A stretch of DNA of 64,000 nucleotides, from assembly GCA_000611775.1 (NCBI GenBank), contig KK106983.1:894575-958574 (forward strand), given 5' to 3'. Positions 36,035 through 45,641 of this stretch are shown here, piece after piece; positions within the stretch are counted from its first letter, which is position 1; the number at the start of each line of letters is the position of its first letter. The notes below the pieces were generated by a model. It was not told the origin of the DNA and ran no database searches. It was given only the letters and a program-made list of their open reading frames with translations. This stretch comes from Umbilicaria muhlenbergii (lineage: Eukaryota; Ascomycota; Lecanoromycetes; Umbilicariales; Umbilicariaceae). A program made the translations under genes and the position numbers.

Positions 36035-37134
36035 ATGGCGCCGTTGTCGCAGGCTTCTGCAGTCAGTGATGAAGCCTCTAATCGCATTACACACCGATGG
36101 GTATTGATACATCATCTAGCAAGCCATCGCTCGTCTGAGGGCGTATATTCCTCCACCGACGGCCTATTCATCACTACCGCTCTCTCGTCGAGCGGCCGTG
36201 CTGATTCTCCTCTTTGCAGATCGGCGCGGCGACTTGAGAGTGGTGCTCACTATGCGAGCAAGCACCCTAAAGTCATGTATGACATCTCCGAACCATGCTC
36301 CGTGGTTACCTTGCATGGACTCACCAAAGCTGATCGACTTCAAGATCCGGGGCAGGCAGCTTTACCTGGAGGTCAGCCACACAGGCGTAGTATGACTGGC
36401 TCAGTACTGGCTCAACTTGTATAGGCAAAGCCGACTTCCTCTCCGAGACTCCCTTTCAGACGGCTCGCCGCGAGGCATTCGAGGAGATAGGTCTTCCCAA
36501 TGACGATTCGAAAGTTCCCCCGCCATTCAGGGTCGAGCACATTTGCCAACTTCCTTTGAACCTTGCGAGAACCGAGCTGGGTGTGCGTCCGTGTGTCGCC
36601 TTTCTGCACTCAGACGGAGGCGCAGGGAATAGCGATGTCGATGTGGAGAAAAGCCTCATGCCACGCCTGGACGCGAAGGAAGTCGCAGCAGTCTTCACCG
36701 CGCCGTTCCACAATTTCCTATTGTTAAAAGACGAACTGCCCGACGGGGAGATCACGAGTGATGACAACGATAGATCGGAGTGGTATCAGGGCCAGTGGAT
36801 GGATTGGCATGATTCTAAATGGCGCATGCACAATTTCCACGTCCCCATCGTCGGTCAGACGGTCACCAAGCCTAAGAACAAAGGCACGGACCAAGGCGCT
36901 GTGGCAGATCAGCTGGAGAAGCTCAAGCGCTATCGAGTTTTCGGGATGACGGCGCGCATACTGGTCGATGCGGCAAGATTGGCCTATAACCAGGACCCAG
37001 AGTTTGAGCACAACAGTCATTTGGGTGATGAAGATATGGTCTGGAGGTTACAGAAGATGGGTAGACTCAGTCCGATACGGAAGCCTGGGGATGAGCTGAC
37101 GAGAGAAGATCTGTTAAAAGCTGCAAAAATATAG
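36035..37134 (+). CDS. Nudix hydrolase, CoA diphosphatase type (Pcd1-like)
   Basis: Four exons: 36035-36061, 36120-36276, 36345-36371, 36425-37134 (306 aa). Two exons are only 27 nt, and all joins keep phase. The assembled N-terminus reads MAPLSQASAQAIARLRAY, then LPLSRRAAVLILLFAD, then GQAALPGGKAD. The Nudix box continues as ETPFQTARREAFEEIGL, with the full RE-x-x-EE-x-G core. The spacing between the first Gly and Glu is one residue longer than the textbook box, as I recall also in the CoA-type Nudix enzymes NUDT7/NUDT8/Pcd1. Such enzymes hydrolyse CoA and oxidised CoA; yeast Pcd1 is peroxisomal. The C-terminus here (LLKAAKI) is not an obvious PTS1, so location is open. Confidence 0.9.
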
Positions 37135-37575
37135 TAGAATCCTTATCGTAGAGCGCATAGATTCAATGCACTTATCAGCAGACTGAATTGAGCGTATAAA
37201 GCGTTTATTTTTCAAGTACCTTGAAATTGGAGAGTCCAAGTCAGCGGGGCTGGTGAGGGTGAGATACCTCCAACAAGCAAAGCCGGTTCAGTGGCTGTAG
37301 ATGCGTTCGTTTATATCGACTCAGAAAATATATATCCCCTAGTTTCAAGTCTACCTGTTGCTCGATCGAATAGAGAGGAGCGTTCACATTGCAGTGGTAC
37401 AAACTTCCAAACATATTGGGAGTATGTGGACATTGCGTATGAGATGCCATTGTAATATGATTGCCTTACGCCAACCCAATGCTGTGCACTGTCTATGTGA
37501 TGTCTAAGGACGCATCCAGCGCCAATTATTGATCAACTGTGGATCATGGGATAGAGTAGAAAAAGATGCACCCGA
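37135..37575. other. Convergent 3' region
   Basis: Between the Nudix and LETM1 stop codons. AT-rich around 37140-37215. No feature supported. Confidence 0.4.
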
Positions 37576-39358
37576 TCATTCCTTTTTAAGCCCCTCCTTT
37601 TCGAGGTTGTCATTTTCCGACTTTTGCTTCTCGTTCTCCGAGGCGTCCTTCTCCGCTTCATTCGCCTCTGCAGCCTGTGCTTTCTCTTGCTCGTCCGCCT
37701 TCGCATCTGCTCTCCTCATCTCCTCTTTCTCGTCGATGTTTTCGTTATCCTTCGGTGTCTCTCGTCCACTTCCAGAGTTCTCGTTGTTCTGCTCATTCTC
37801 CTCCTCAATCAACTCTTGTTGCTCCTTCAACACCTCCAATCTTTGCTTATTCGTCGCGGCCCCTTCGGCATTATGGACCTCGAGTTCAATCTCGTGGAAA
37901 AGCTCTTCAGGTATAGAAGAAAGCACGGCTTGTAGAGCGTCGATTTGGGACGAAACCTCGGAGTCTTTGCCCTGGGTGTACATGAATGCATTGCTAAGGA
38001 CAAGAAGAGTAGAGGGTACGCCGTTCTTCAGTCGGAGATCGAGCCACATCTGAAGATCATCTCGGAGTCGGCCAGGGCTCACGCTATGGGTTCGGAGGCC
38101 TCGGGAGGCACAAGCCATCTGAAGCTCAGGAACAGAAAGGCTGTCAACGCCTTCGAAAGAGATGGCCCGATCGTCCCGCTTGATTTGTCGCATACGGTGG
38201 CGGATTTGGTAGCGAAGCATCATGTCTGTTCCAAAGGTGTTCAGGTTCATATACCTGCACATGCCTACAAGCTGCGGCCTTGAAAGGTTGTCAAGTGTGA
38301 GATCGTCCTTAAAGATCTTGCAGACTTTGATGACATCGTCAGCAGTCGGAGACTCGCCGGTTGCGCGTACTTTGCGGAAGAACTCGGTGAACTCCTCTCT
38401 TTGGGCGTTGACAGCGCTAACCGGGAGTCCGGTCTCCTTTAGGGTATTGCGAAGGAAGTTGCTGACCTCTTTGCGCGTTGCTCGAAGGTTGGTGGCTTTG
38501 GAGTCTTTGGATTTCTGACCCTCGTAGGTGCTCGGTAAGAGATTGGGAAACAACCGGAGAGCCACTGGTAGAAGAAGTTCGGCGAAAGGTACGATAACGA
38601 AGACCGAGAATGGCACCAGCCGGCCCAGGTCCTGGACGGTACGCTGAAGTTGCCTGTTCTCCCTCCGACTGAGCTCATATCCTGCAGCCATCTTCAAGGC
38701 GAGTTTAGTGCTGATCTTGACTTCCGTGGCAAGCAGCTTCGTCCCATCCCAATAATGTAATGCTTCCCGCTTGATCTTTTGCATCAGTGTCAACTTCTTC
38801 TGTTCCTTCTTGGGATCCGCCACCTTCTTCTCCTCGTCCCCGGTTACTGCGGCCTTGTCCGTGGCGAGCTCGTTAAGACTCAGCCTCTCCATGGCGCTGG
38901 TCTTAGCCACACCGGTTGCGGTTTCTTTAGAGATTTCCGCCTTCACCTCTGCAACCGCCTCAGCTGCCTTTTCTGCTGCCTTCTCGGATGCCTTGGTGGT
39001 TGATAACGTTCTGGATTCCTTCAACTCATCTTTAGCAAGGGGCTTTTTGGCCTCCTCAGCGTTGAAACCTGGTGGTGGAAAAGCCGCTCCAGTTCCAGCC
39101 GAGGTGGAAGTCTCTGTGGCATATCCACGATGTGGGAGGAGTATAGCGAGCGCTTGTAGCTGAGGAGGTAGATCTTTGGCATTGCGACGGAGGAAAGCGG
39201 AATGTGCGGATGAGGGGGAGAAGGCGTTCCTCACTGACGTACGACCTATAAAGCATCAGCTAGGCGACCCAAAGTAATACGACCGATCCAAGTATATTAC
39301 CAGCGAACAATGCACGCGGCGCTGAACCATTTCGAACAAGTCTTGCTGACGCGCTCAT
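37576..39358 (-). CDS. MDM38: LETM1-family mitochondrial inner-membrane protein (Mdm38)
   Basis: Exons 39358-39301 and 39245-37576 (575 aa); the 55-nt intron splits Gly (G|GT). The first exon supplies the start of a mitochondrial presequence (MSASARLVRNGSAPRALF), rich in Arg/Ser/Ala and free of acidic residues. The LETM1 core is clear: a helix before the membrane (GTKLLATEVKIS), one span (LVPFSVFVIVPFAELLLPVALRLFP) with the conserved Pro residues, and the matrix ribosome-binding-like domain (LRYQIRHRMRQIKRDDRAI ... SVPELQMACASRGLR). The C-terminus is a charged Glu/Lys/Asn/Asp coiled coil. Mdm38/LETM1 acts in mitochondrial K+/H+ exchange and in binding mitochondrial ribosomes. Confidence 0.95.
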
Positions 39359-40154
39359 CGCAAGGAAGACGTGTTCAGACGGGGTGGCACGGAGAGTGGT
39401 CGGTTAGAGCTCGCCGTCACAAGACGAAGTCTGACTTCAATAAGGTAAGGAATGACTGGATTATGACAGATGTGAAGGTAGGTTGGAGCTTTCAGATGTT
39501 GCCGAGAAAGTTGTTGGGTGAAAGGGATAAGAATAAGGTAAGGGAACTGATGATGAGGCAAGCAAGGATCCCAGGCAAGCTTGTTACGCGCTAGGTCTTT
39601 CTATTGCCCCGAGCTTCCGCGCTCACTGACGGTCTGAGTGCCACGGTCTGAGTGCCACGCGCCTCTCACCGTGGTGAGCGTGGCAATTCTTCGAGATCAC
39701 GCTCCACCTCGTCCGTACCGGAGATCATCATGAGGCATCCACAAAACAGAACGGTTGAACTGTGTTATCACATGCTCCTTTCAATGAGTGCGCCGTCCTC
39801 TTGCCACACGTCCGGGCGCGGCATTTGTGGCAGGTCGAGACGAATGACATGGGGCAGCCAATGCGTCCACGGACAGAACCCCCCCTGCCCCCGCTCGCAT
39901 TGTCGGCTTCCGAAGCTCGTCCCACCCTGTCGTGCCTTGTCCACATAATCTCTCCACCTCCATGTACATTTCCCAGAATGTACAACACTCGCATTGCACT
40001 TGTGAACATGATTCTGTAACCACACGACACCGAAGCCTGGAGCTTCTCCACCTGCCCGGTGCAGGACTTGCCTCCCTCCCCGCGCCCTCCGCTTCCCCGC
40101 TCGAAAGCCTCCGCACCAGTCCCTACAACCGCACACGCCATCGCACAATTGTAC
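39359..40154. other. Divergent promoter region, LETM1 and adenylate kinase
   Basis: About 0.8 kb. It holds a perfect 14-bp tandem duplication (ggtctgagtgccac) at 39631-39644 and 39645-39658. Just beyond is a perfect inverted repeat CTCACC-GT-GGTGAG at 39665-39678. No gene supported. Confidence 0.5.
39631..39678. repeat. 14-bp tandem duplication plus palindrome
   Basis: Two adjacent identical copies of ggtctgagtgccac at 39631-39658, followed by the 14-bp palindrome CTCACCGTGGTGAG at 39665-39678. The arrangement sits between two divergent mitochondrial-protein genes and could be a protein-binding site; this is inference. Confidence 0.6.
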
Positions 40155-40970
40155 ATGATGGAGATGGCGACGAAAAAGCTTCGGACGGCGGCGCGCATCA
40201 TTTTGGTCGGAGCGCCTGGGGTGGGCAAGGGCACGCAGGCCGAACGGTTAATGAAGCGCTTTCCGCAGGTCTCGGCGGTCAGCTCGGGGGATCTGCTCCG
40301 AGAAAGCGTGAGGCAGAACACACCGTTAGGTACACACCCTCCTCAGCAGTATATACCTGCTCATGGAAGACTTGAAGAACATTTATCCGGCTCGAAGAGC
40401 TGACAATCGCCAGGTCTCGAAGCCCAGACAGCAATGAGATCCGGCAATCTGGTCCCCGACGAAATGATCCTCAAATTGATCCTCAACGAGCTGAAAATGA
40501 AGCGGTGGGTCTCCGCAAAAACCTCCGTCAGTGACGCCCTTCCCGCTGCCCCCTCATCTGCTCCCGACGCATCTTTCATCCTCGACGGCTTTCCGCGCAC
40601 TGCAACACAAGCCACGCGCCTCGATGGCCTGATCCCCATCAACCTCGTCGTCTCGCTCGTCACCCCGGTTGATATCATTTTGAAGCGTATCGCGTCGCGG
40701 TGGGTGCATGCGCCGAGCGGTAGGGTATATAATACGGATTTCAATGCGCCGAAGGTTCCAGGCAAGGATGATGTAACAGGGGAACCATTGACGAAGAGGG
40801 AGGATGATGGAGAGGAGACTTGGAAGCAGAGGTTGCGGAAATTCGACGAGACGAGTCGGCCATTGTTGGAGCACTACGACAAGAAGGGGGTATTGTGGAC
40901 GATAGAGGGCAACAGTAGTGATGAGATTAGCCCGAAGCTATTTGCAGAGTTTGAGAAGAGGTTTGCTTAG
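40155..40970 (+). CDS. ADK2: Mitochondrial GTP:AMP phosphotransferase / adenylate kinase
   Basis: Exons 40155-40329 and 40414-40970 (243 aa); intron GTACAC to CCAG, splitting Gly. P-loop GAPGVGKGTQ near residue 21, AMP-binding SSGDLLRESV, NMP-lid GNLVPDEM, LDGFPRT, and a long LID (RWVHAPSGRVYNTDFNAPKVPG) without zinc cysteines, as in eukaryotic long-form kinases. It interconverts AMP and NTP; the set of motifs resembles the mitochondrial Adk2/AK3 branch. The upstream frame is open but has no earlier ATG, so the start is the first Met at 40155 (MMEMATKKLRTAAR), which fits a short targeting sequence. Adk2 versus cytosolic Adk1 was not tested by alignment. Confidence 0.9.
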
Positions 40971-41170
40971 CGTCCAATACTGCTGTATCATCACCAGGAA
41001 CCTTTATAAGTCTCATCTCAGTTGGGACCTAGAATCATAGAGCCACATGGCATCTGCCAGTTAGTTATAAATCAACATGTTAAACACCATGGGTATCGTT
41101 CAAACATCGCCCCAACGCCTGCACACCTCAGTCCAGTCATAGACCGGGTGGAGCTTAAGTCGATCATCAA

Positions 41171-41949
41171 TCAATCCCCTCCTGCGCCCCCTCTCGCATA
41201 GGTGATCTTCAACCTCTTCGGCGGCTTCCCTTCACTCTCCTCATCCTCCTTATCAGCCCCCTTCTTATTCTTCTTCGACATCGCCCCGGCCCCCGCTTTC
41301 GTACTCGTCGCACTCGTCGGTGTTGGATGGCTGCTCTCGCGCGCGGAAGTAGGGACCTGGAAACTTGACGTGGGTGTGGGCGCATGGGATGGGGTTGTGT
41401 GTACGCTCGATGGATCAGGGGAGTCCTGTAGAGAAAAAGACCGCGTTAGTATAGGAATAGCCCATTGAGGAAGTTTTTGACGTCGAGAATTCGGGCGTGG
41501 TCAGGCTCTTGGGGGGGGGGAAGACAGACCCTCATGAAACTCGCTGAACTGCGACTGAACACTCTCTCCACCTCCATCACTTGGCCTTTCCTCCTTGTCG
41601 ACGTGCCTCCACCTCCTGTTGCTGCGCCGCCACTGGTACCGCCTGTTGCAGAGGACCCTTTGATATAATTGTCGAAACCCTTGATTATGTTCCCCGCGCC
41701 CGTCTCTTCGAGGTAGGAGGCTTCGAAGCGGTAGATGTTTTCTTCGAGAGCGGCCTATAAATTCTGTAAGCCACAATACGGTCATCGAGTACTTGGTGGC
41801 GAGAATGAGACGTGGAGCGTTGGTACCAGGCTTTTATCTAAGATGACTTTCTTCTTGAGGGTCTCGCGGAGGTCGCGCTTGAGTTTCTCATAGTAGGGGA
41901 TGCCACGCGTTGAGTCGGCGGAGGCGTTTGGCGCAACGTTCTCTGCCAT
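41171..41949 (-). CDS. EAF6: Eaf6, subunit of histone acetyltransferase complexes
   Basis: Exons 41949-41827, 41754-41530, 41425-41171 (200 aa), all phase 0. The N-terminal coiled coil (YYEKLKRDLRETLKKKVILD) continues across the first intron into LEENIYRFEASYLEET, followed by the family signature GNIIKGFDNYIKGSS. A Gly/Thr-rich linker, RRKGQV and VFSRSSASFMR come next, then a Ser/Thr/Pro-rich tail with basic KKNKKG and PPKRLKITYARGG ends. Eaf6 is a small structural subunit of NuA4 and NuA3. The second intron (41426-41529) has a run of ten C residues about 10 bases after its GTCTGT donor. Confidence 0.93.
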
Positions 41950-42285
41950 GTCTGAATAGTATGAGGGTAGAGTCAAGAGTATGGATTCTGGGACCAATTA
42001 GGACCCGCTGTATATTGTAACGCCTGACTGTCCAAGCAGGCTGTCGCAAAGGTGATCCGACACGTCGGAGTAGAAAGTTGAAATCCCCTTCTGGTGTGTT
42101 TGCACGTTTGCACTCTTACTGCACGTGAGAGTTTCACGACAGTTAACCTGCTCATATCAACTCATGCAACAGAGCATTCTTGTCATCAACACATAGATTT
42201 GTAAATATATAACGCAGCACTTGAAGCTTCAGTCTTGGTCTATCTAAGTAATCTACCCATCCGGTTGCTGCAAATAGTCTCGACT
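41950..42285. other. Divergent promoter region, Eaf6 and Ctr transporter
   Basis: 336 bp between two start codons. I looked for a copper-response element of the TTTGCTC type and did not find an exact one; TTTGCAC occurs twice near 42100-42116. No gene. Confidence 0.4.
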
Positions 42286-42976
42286 ATGGATCATCATAAC
42301 CACATGGGTCATAGCGGCATGGACATGCCATCTGAAGGACACAGATGTAACATGAACGTACGGCGGAGCTGTCCTGTTAATCTGAAGCTCTGGATCGCTG
42401 ACATCTCAGCTAGATGCTGTTCACATGGGACACTACAGACCTCTGCATTGTCTTCCGACAGTGGCACGTCTCCTCGACATTCACCCTAATAATGTCTCTT
42501 ATCGGCGTCGCTGCCCTAACCGCTGGCTACGAAGTTGTGCGTGAGCTGAGCAGACGCTATGAGGCGTCTAGCGGAGAATACATGAACAATTTGCCAAGTA
42601 AGTAACTCGCCGTCGCCTACGAGCTACTTGGGTTGTACGCAGTAGCAGGGCTAAAGTCTGCGAAGATGATGATGGCCAAGAAGCGAGCTCATTACTGTGG
42701 CCAGGGAGGAATCAGGAGAACGCAGGGAGGAAAGCGAAGGCTGTGAAGGCGGCGTTCTATGCTATGCAGGTGTTTTACAGCTTCTTTATCATGTGAGTGC
42801 TTTGTTGTACTGTTAAATAAGCTTGAAAGCTTGAGAGCCGATGGTTGACACAACTGCACAGGCTTCTGTTCATGACCTACAACGGCTGGGTCATGCTCGC
42901 GGTAGCAGTAGGGGCGTTTGTTGGATATTTGGTTTTTGGAGGTTCTACCGCAACAAAGAGCGTAGCGTGCCACTGA
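42286..42976 (+). CDS. Ctr-family copper transporter
   Basis: Four exons: 42286-42357, 42414-42601, 42649-42792, 42862-42976 (172 aa). The N-terminus is a Met/His motif (MDHHNHMGHSGMDM) for Cu(I) capture. The first span starts at CNMNMLFTWDTTDLCIVF. After a cytosolic loop come span 2 with AMQVFYSFFIMLLFMTYNGW and span 3 with GAFVGYLVFG (GxxxG packing). The Met motif (AFYAMQVFYSF) and the GxxxG are hallmarks of Ctr trimers. The protein ends in CH (SVACH), a Cys-His copper-handoff end seen in some Ctr proteins. The second intron uses GTAACT rather than the nearer GTAAGT, because only GTAACT keeps the frame. The first exon/intron leaves a rebuilt CNMNM. Confidence 0.92.
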
Positions 42977-43053
42977 GTAAGGTCTTTACACAGAAGGGTG
43001 GAGAGCAAATGAATGAACGATGATCCATGACTTTCCAAATGCCTTTTGTGTTA

Positions 43054-44976
43054 CTATGGAAGCTCCTTTTCATCTCCATCTCCTTCTTCGTCTCCATCCC
43101 CAAACCCGAATCCAAAGCTGAAAGCCCCGCCCTCGTCTTTCTTGGTTACATCTCCTTTAACTACCTCATCCCATTTCCTTTTCCTTCTCTCTTGACTCCT
43201 CTCAATCTCCAGATATGCTTCGTCCAGGAACTCCGAACGTTGCTCTCGCATTTTCTGGACAAAGGCTTCGTACGGGTTACTGATTTCACTTCTGAACCCT
43301 GAAACTTGCTCCGGCTTATTCTTTAGGAACATTAAGACGTTGGGGAGATGTGCCCTCGGAACGAAATTTTGCGTGACCGCAATGCTTGGACTTAAGTTAA
43401 CCACAAGATGCCACCATCCCGACGGCACATGGAGGACCTCCCCTTCACCGCACACTCCCTCCAAGCATCCTGGGGTTGCTCTCGCTTCTTTGTGGAAACA
43501 GAGAAGCCATTCAGCAATGCTAAGTGGACTGGTAACCTCGCTTTGATCTTCAGAGACAAAAACACCTGGCGGCGGTGGCAGCGTTGAGGAAGCGGGGAAC
43601 ATGATCCAGTATTTCGAGCCACGAAGAACAGCGTTCCAAGCGCTGTAAGGATTGTCAGAAAACAACAAGAAACTGACAGCAGGGGCGACAACGAACCTTG
43701 TGGCATTTGGATCCTTGTGAAAGGTACTGCCACTTCTCTCAGGCCCTACGATGAGCCAGCGGCAATCAGGTCTTTGATCACCCAAGACACTGAACAAATC
43801 TTCCCCGAAACATTCAGGTGCCCAGTAGTGCCCGCCTTGGGCCTTGTCTGTTTTGATCTTCATCTTCTCTACAAACGCTCGGTCGAACAGATATAGAGGA
43901 CTTTCGTCTTCGTTATTGTTCATGTACTGCACGTACGTCTTAAGGGGCCAATCAACTGCTTCTGCTCTGAACTGAAGTTCTCCATAATTCTCAAGTATAG
44001 CAGCTGTTGACCAGTCCTTATACACAGGCCATTGTTTTATTACCTCCGTGAGGATGAAGGGCTTATCCGTCCAGTTGGCGGAAAAGGCATCCGCAGAAAG
44101 ATCACGTAGACGCGGAATACGGTTCTTGGAGGGGATATTACTAGTATAAGGTTGAAGAGGCGTGTGGGCGCACAAGAAGGGTCTATGGAGTACATCGGAG
44201 AAGAGGTTTCTGCAGGGGATTTGAGTTGATCTCGATTCTGGATAATTGAGGAATGTGCACCGCCAGGAACCACGCCATTCGAAAGCTGGGGGATGGGACC
44301 TACAGACCGCATCCTTAGCACTTTCGGTCCCTAAGGTATTTAATATGGTTACCGCTAGCAAGCCGATGTAACATTCATTTATAAACAAAGATGGATATAT
44401 TACTTGCATGGAACGCGAACTAGTGCAGCAATAGCTATAAATACTTAAGGGCCACCATCCCAGTAATCAAGGATTGAAGAGAAAGCCGCTGTAATTGAGC
44501 AGTATGTTTCCCGACTCGACAACAGTGAAGCACACATCCAGAACACAACATTTGAAAGTTCAACAGATTAATGAACAACGGCGCAGAGGAATTGAGGCGA
44601 ATAAGCGTTAATCAAGCTGCGAAGAGTGAAAGCTGCCGTACCCTATAAAAAGCGCCTTCCACAAATCTTCCAGCCTCGAGAAGGCGTACAGAGCCTTGCA
44701 AGTAGCGCCTAGCCGCAGCAGTGATGTAGAGTCAAGATGTTCTAGGACTTGAACAATGAGCTCATCAGGTAAAGAAGCGATGATTCCAATTGTGGATCTG
44801 ATGTTGGTACTGGAGGTGTAGGCATTTCCAGCAGGCTTGATCCCAAGAGGATGAAGAGGGACCACAGTCACAGATGACTCCCTATCTCCATTGCCAAAGG
44901 CGAGGCGAGTGGGAACACGGGCACTAACTGCCACCTCCTGTCCTAAAGAGGACTCCGCCGTGAGAAGCATGGCCAT
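43054..44976 (-). CDS. F-box and JmjC-domain protein
   Basis: Exons 44976-44642, 44299-43697, 43642-43054 (508 aa). The first exon has an F-box (LPDELIVQVLEHLDSTSLLRLGATCKALYAFSRLEDLWKALF). The second starts SHPPAFEWRGSWRCTFLNYPE and leads into a JMJD6-type cupin: YWAPECFGEDLF, GDQRPDCRWLIVGPERSGSTFHKDPNATSAWNAVLRG (His-x-Asp iron ligands HKD) and VLHVPSGWWHLVVNL (distal His). The C-terminus is Glu/Lys- and Gly/Phe-rich. JmjC oxygenases of this class hydroxylate protein or demethylate lysines; the F-box could make it an SCF substrate receptor. The 54-nt intron 43696-43643 is stop-free and of length 3n. The first intron is 342 nt, long for this window, so an extra small exon there cannot be excluded. 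Confidence 0.88.
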
Positions 44977-45641
44977 TTTGTTGTCATATGAGTCAGTGTA
45001 GGCGGGACGTCCGTGAATCTTTGATTCTTTGTTCGGTGAACAACATCAAGGTTACTTGAACCAAGAGTCCCAAACCCACTAAGGGCGTTAAAGTTAGCGG
45101 GCGGATTTCGTTCCCTACGTGGAATGTGCGTACATTATGAAGAACTGAGATTCTTCCAACTCATTCACGGTCAGTATCTTAATAACAAGAATGATGCCGG
45201 GCAATCATTCATATGGTGCTCGTAGCTGTGACTCTGTGTGACTCTTACGGCGGACGATATGTGCTGACTCTACTCGTATCTGTGAAGGATGGGTTTCCAG
45301 ATATACGGCTAGCGGCTCGCTAACCGCTGGCTAGTGCCAATTTGAATGGCGTGAATGGGTAGGAGCTAGAAAAAAATCTCAAGCTCTTCAGAGTCGCCGG
45401 TACATCCACATCACTTACACTGATACAACACACCACTCCAAAGAACTCATACAACCCAGAAGAATCGATTCAGCGCTTCTCATAGAGGGCTCTGATATCT
45501 AGTCCATAGACAAGTCGGTTCAACAGCTTCAAGGAGATACCTCGCAGGCCCATCTCCATCTCGAAGCCCCACTACAATTTTCCCAGTCAACCTCCGATCG
45601 CAGCGCTCAGCTTGTGATATCCAAACACCACACTCGCAATC
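44977..45641. other. Divergent promoter region, F-box/JmjC and eIF4A
   Basis: 665 bp. A short repeat of TGTGACTC is seen near 45227-45245. No gene supported. Confidence 0.4.

Noticed and set aside
39310-39594. Plus-strand frame antisense to the LETM1 first exon
   Set aside because: It overlaps a well-supported exon on the other strand and has no domain.
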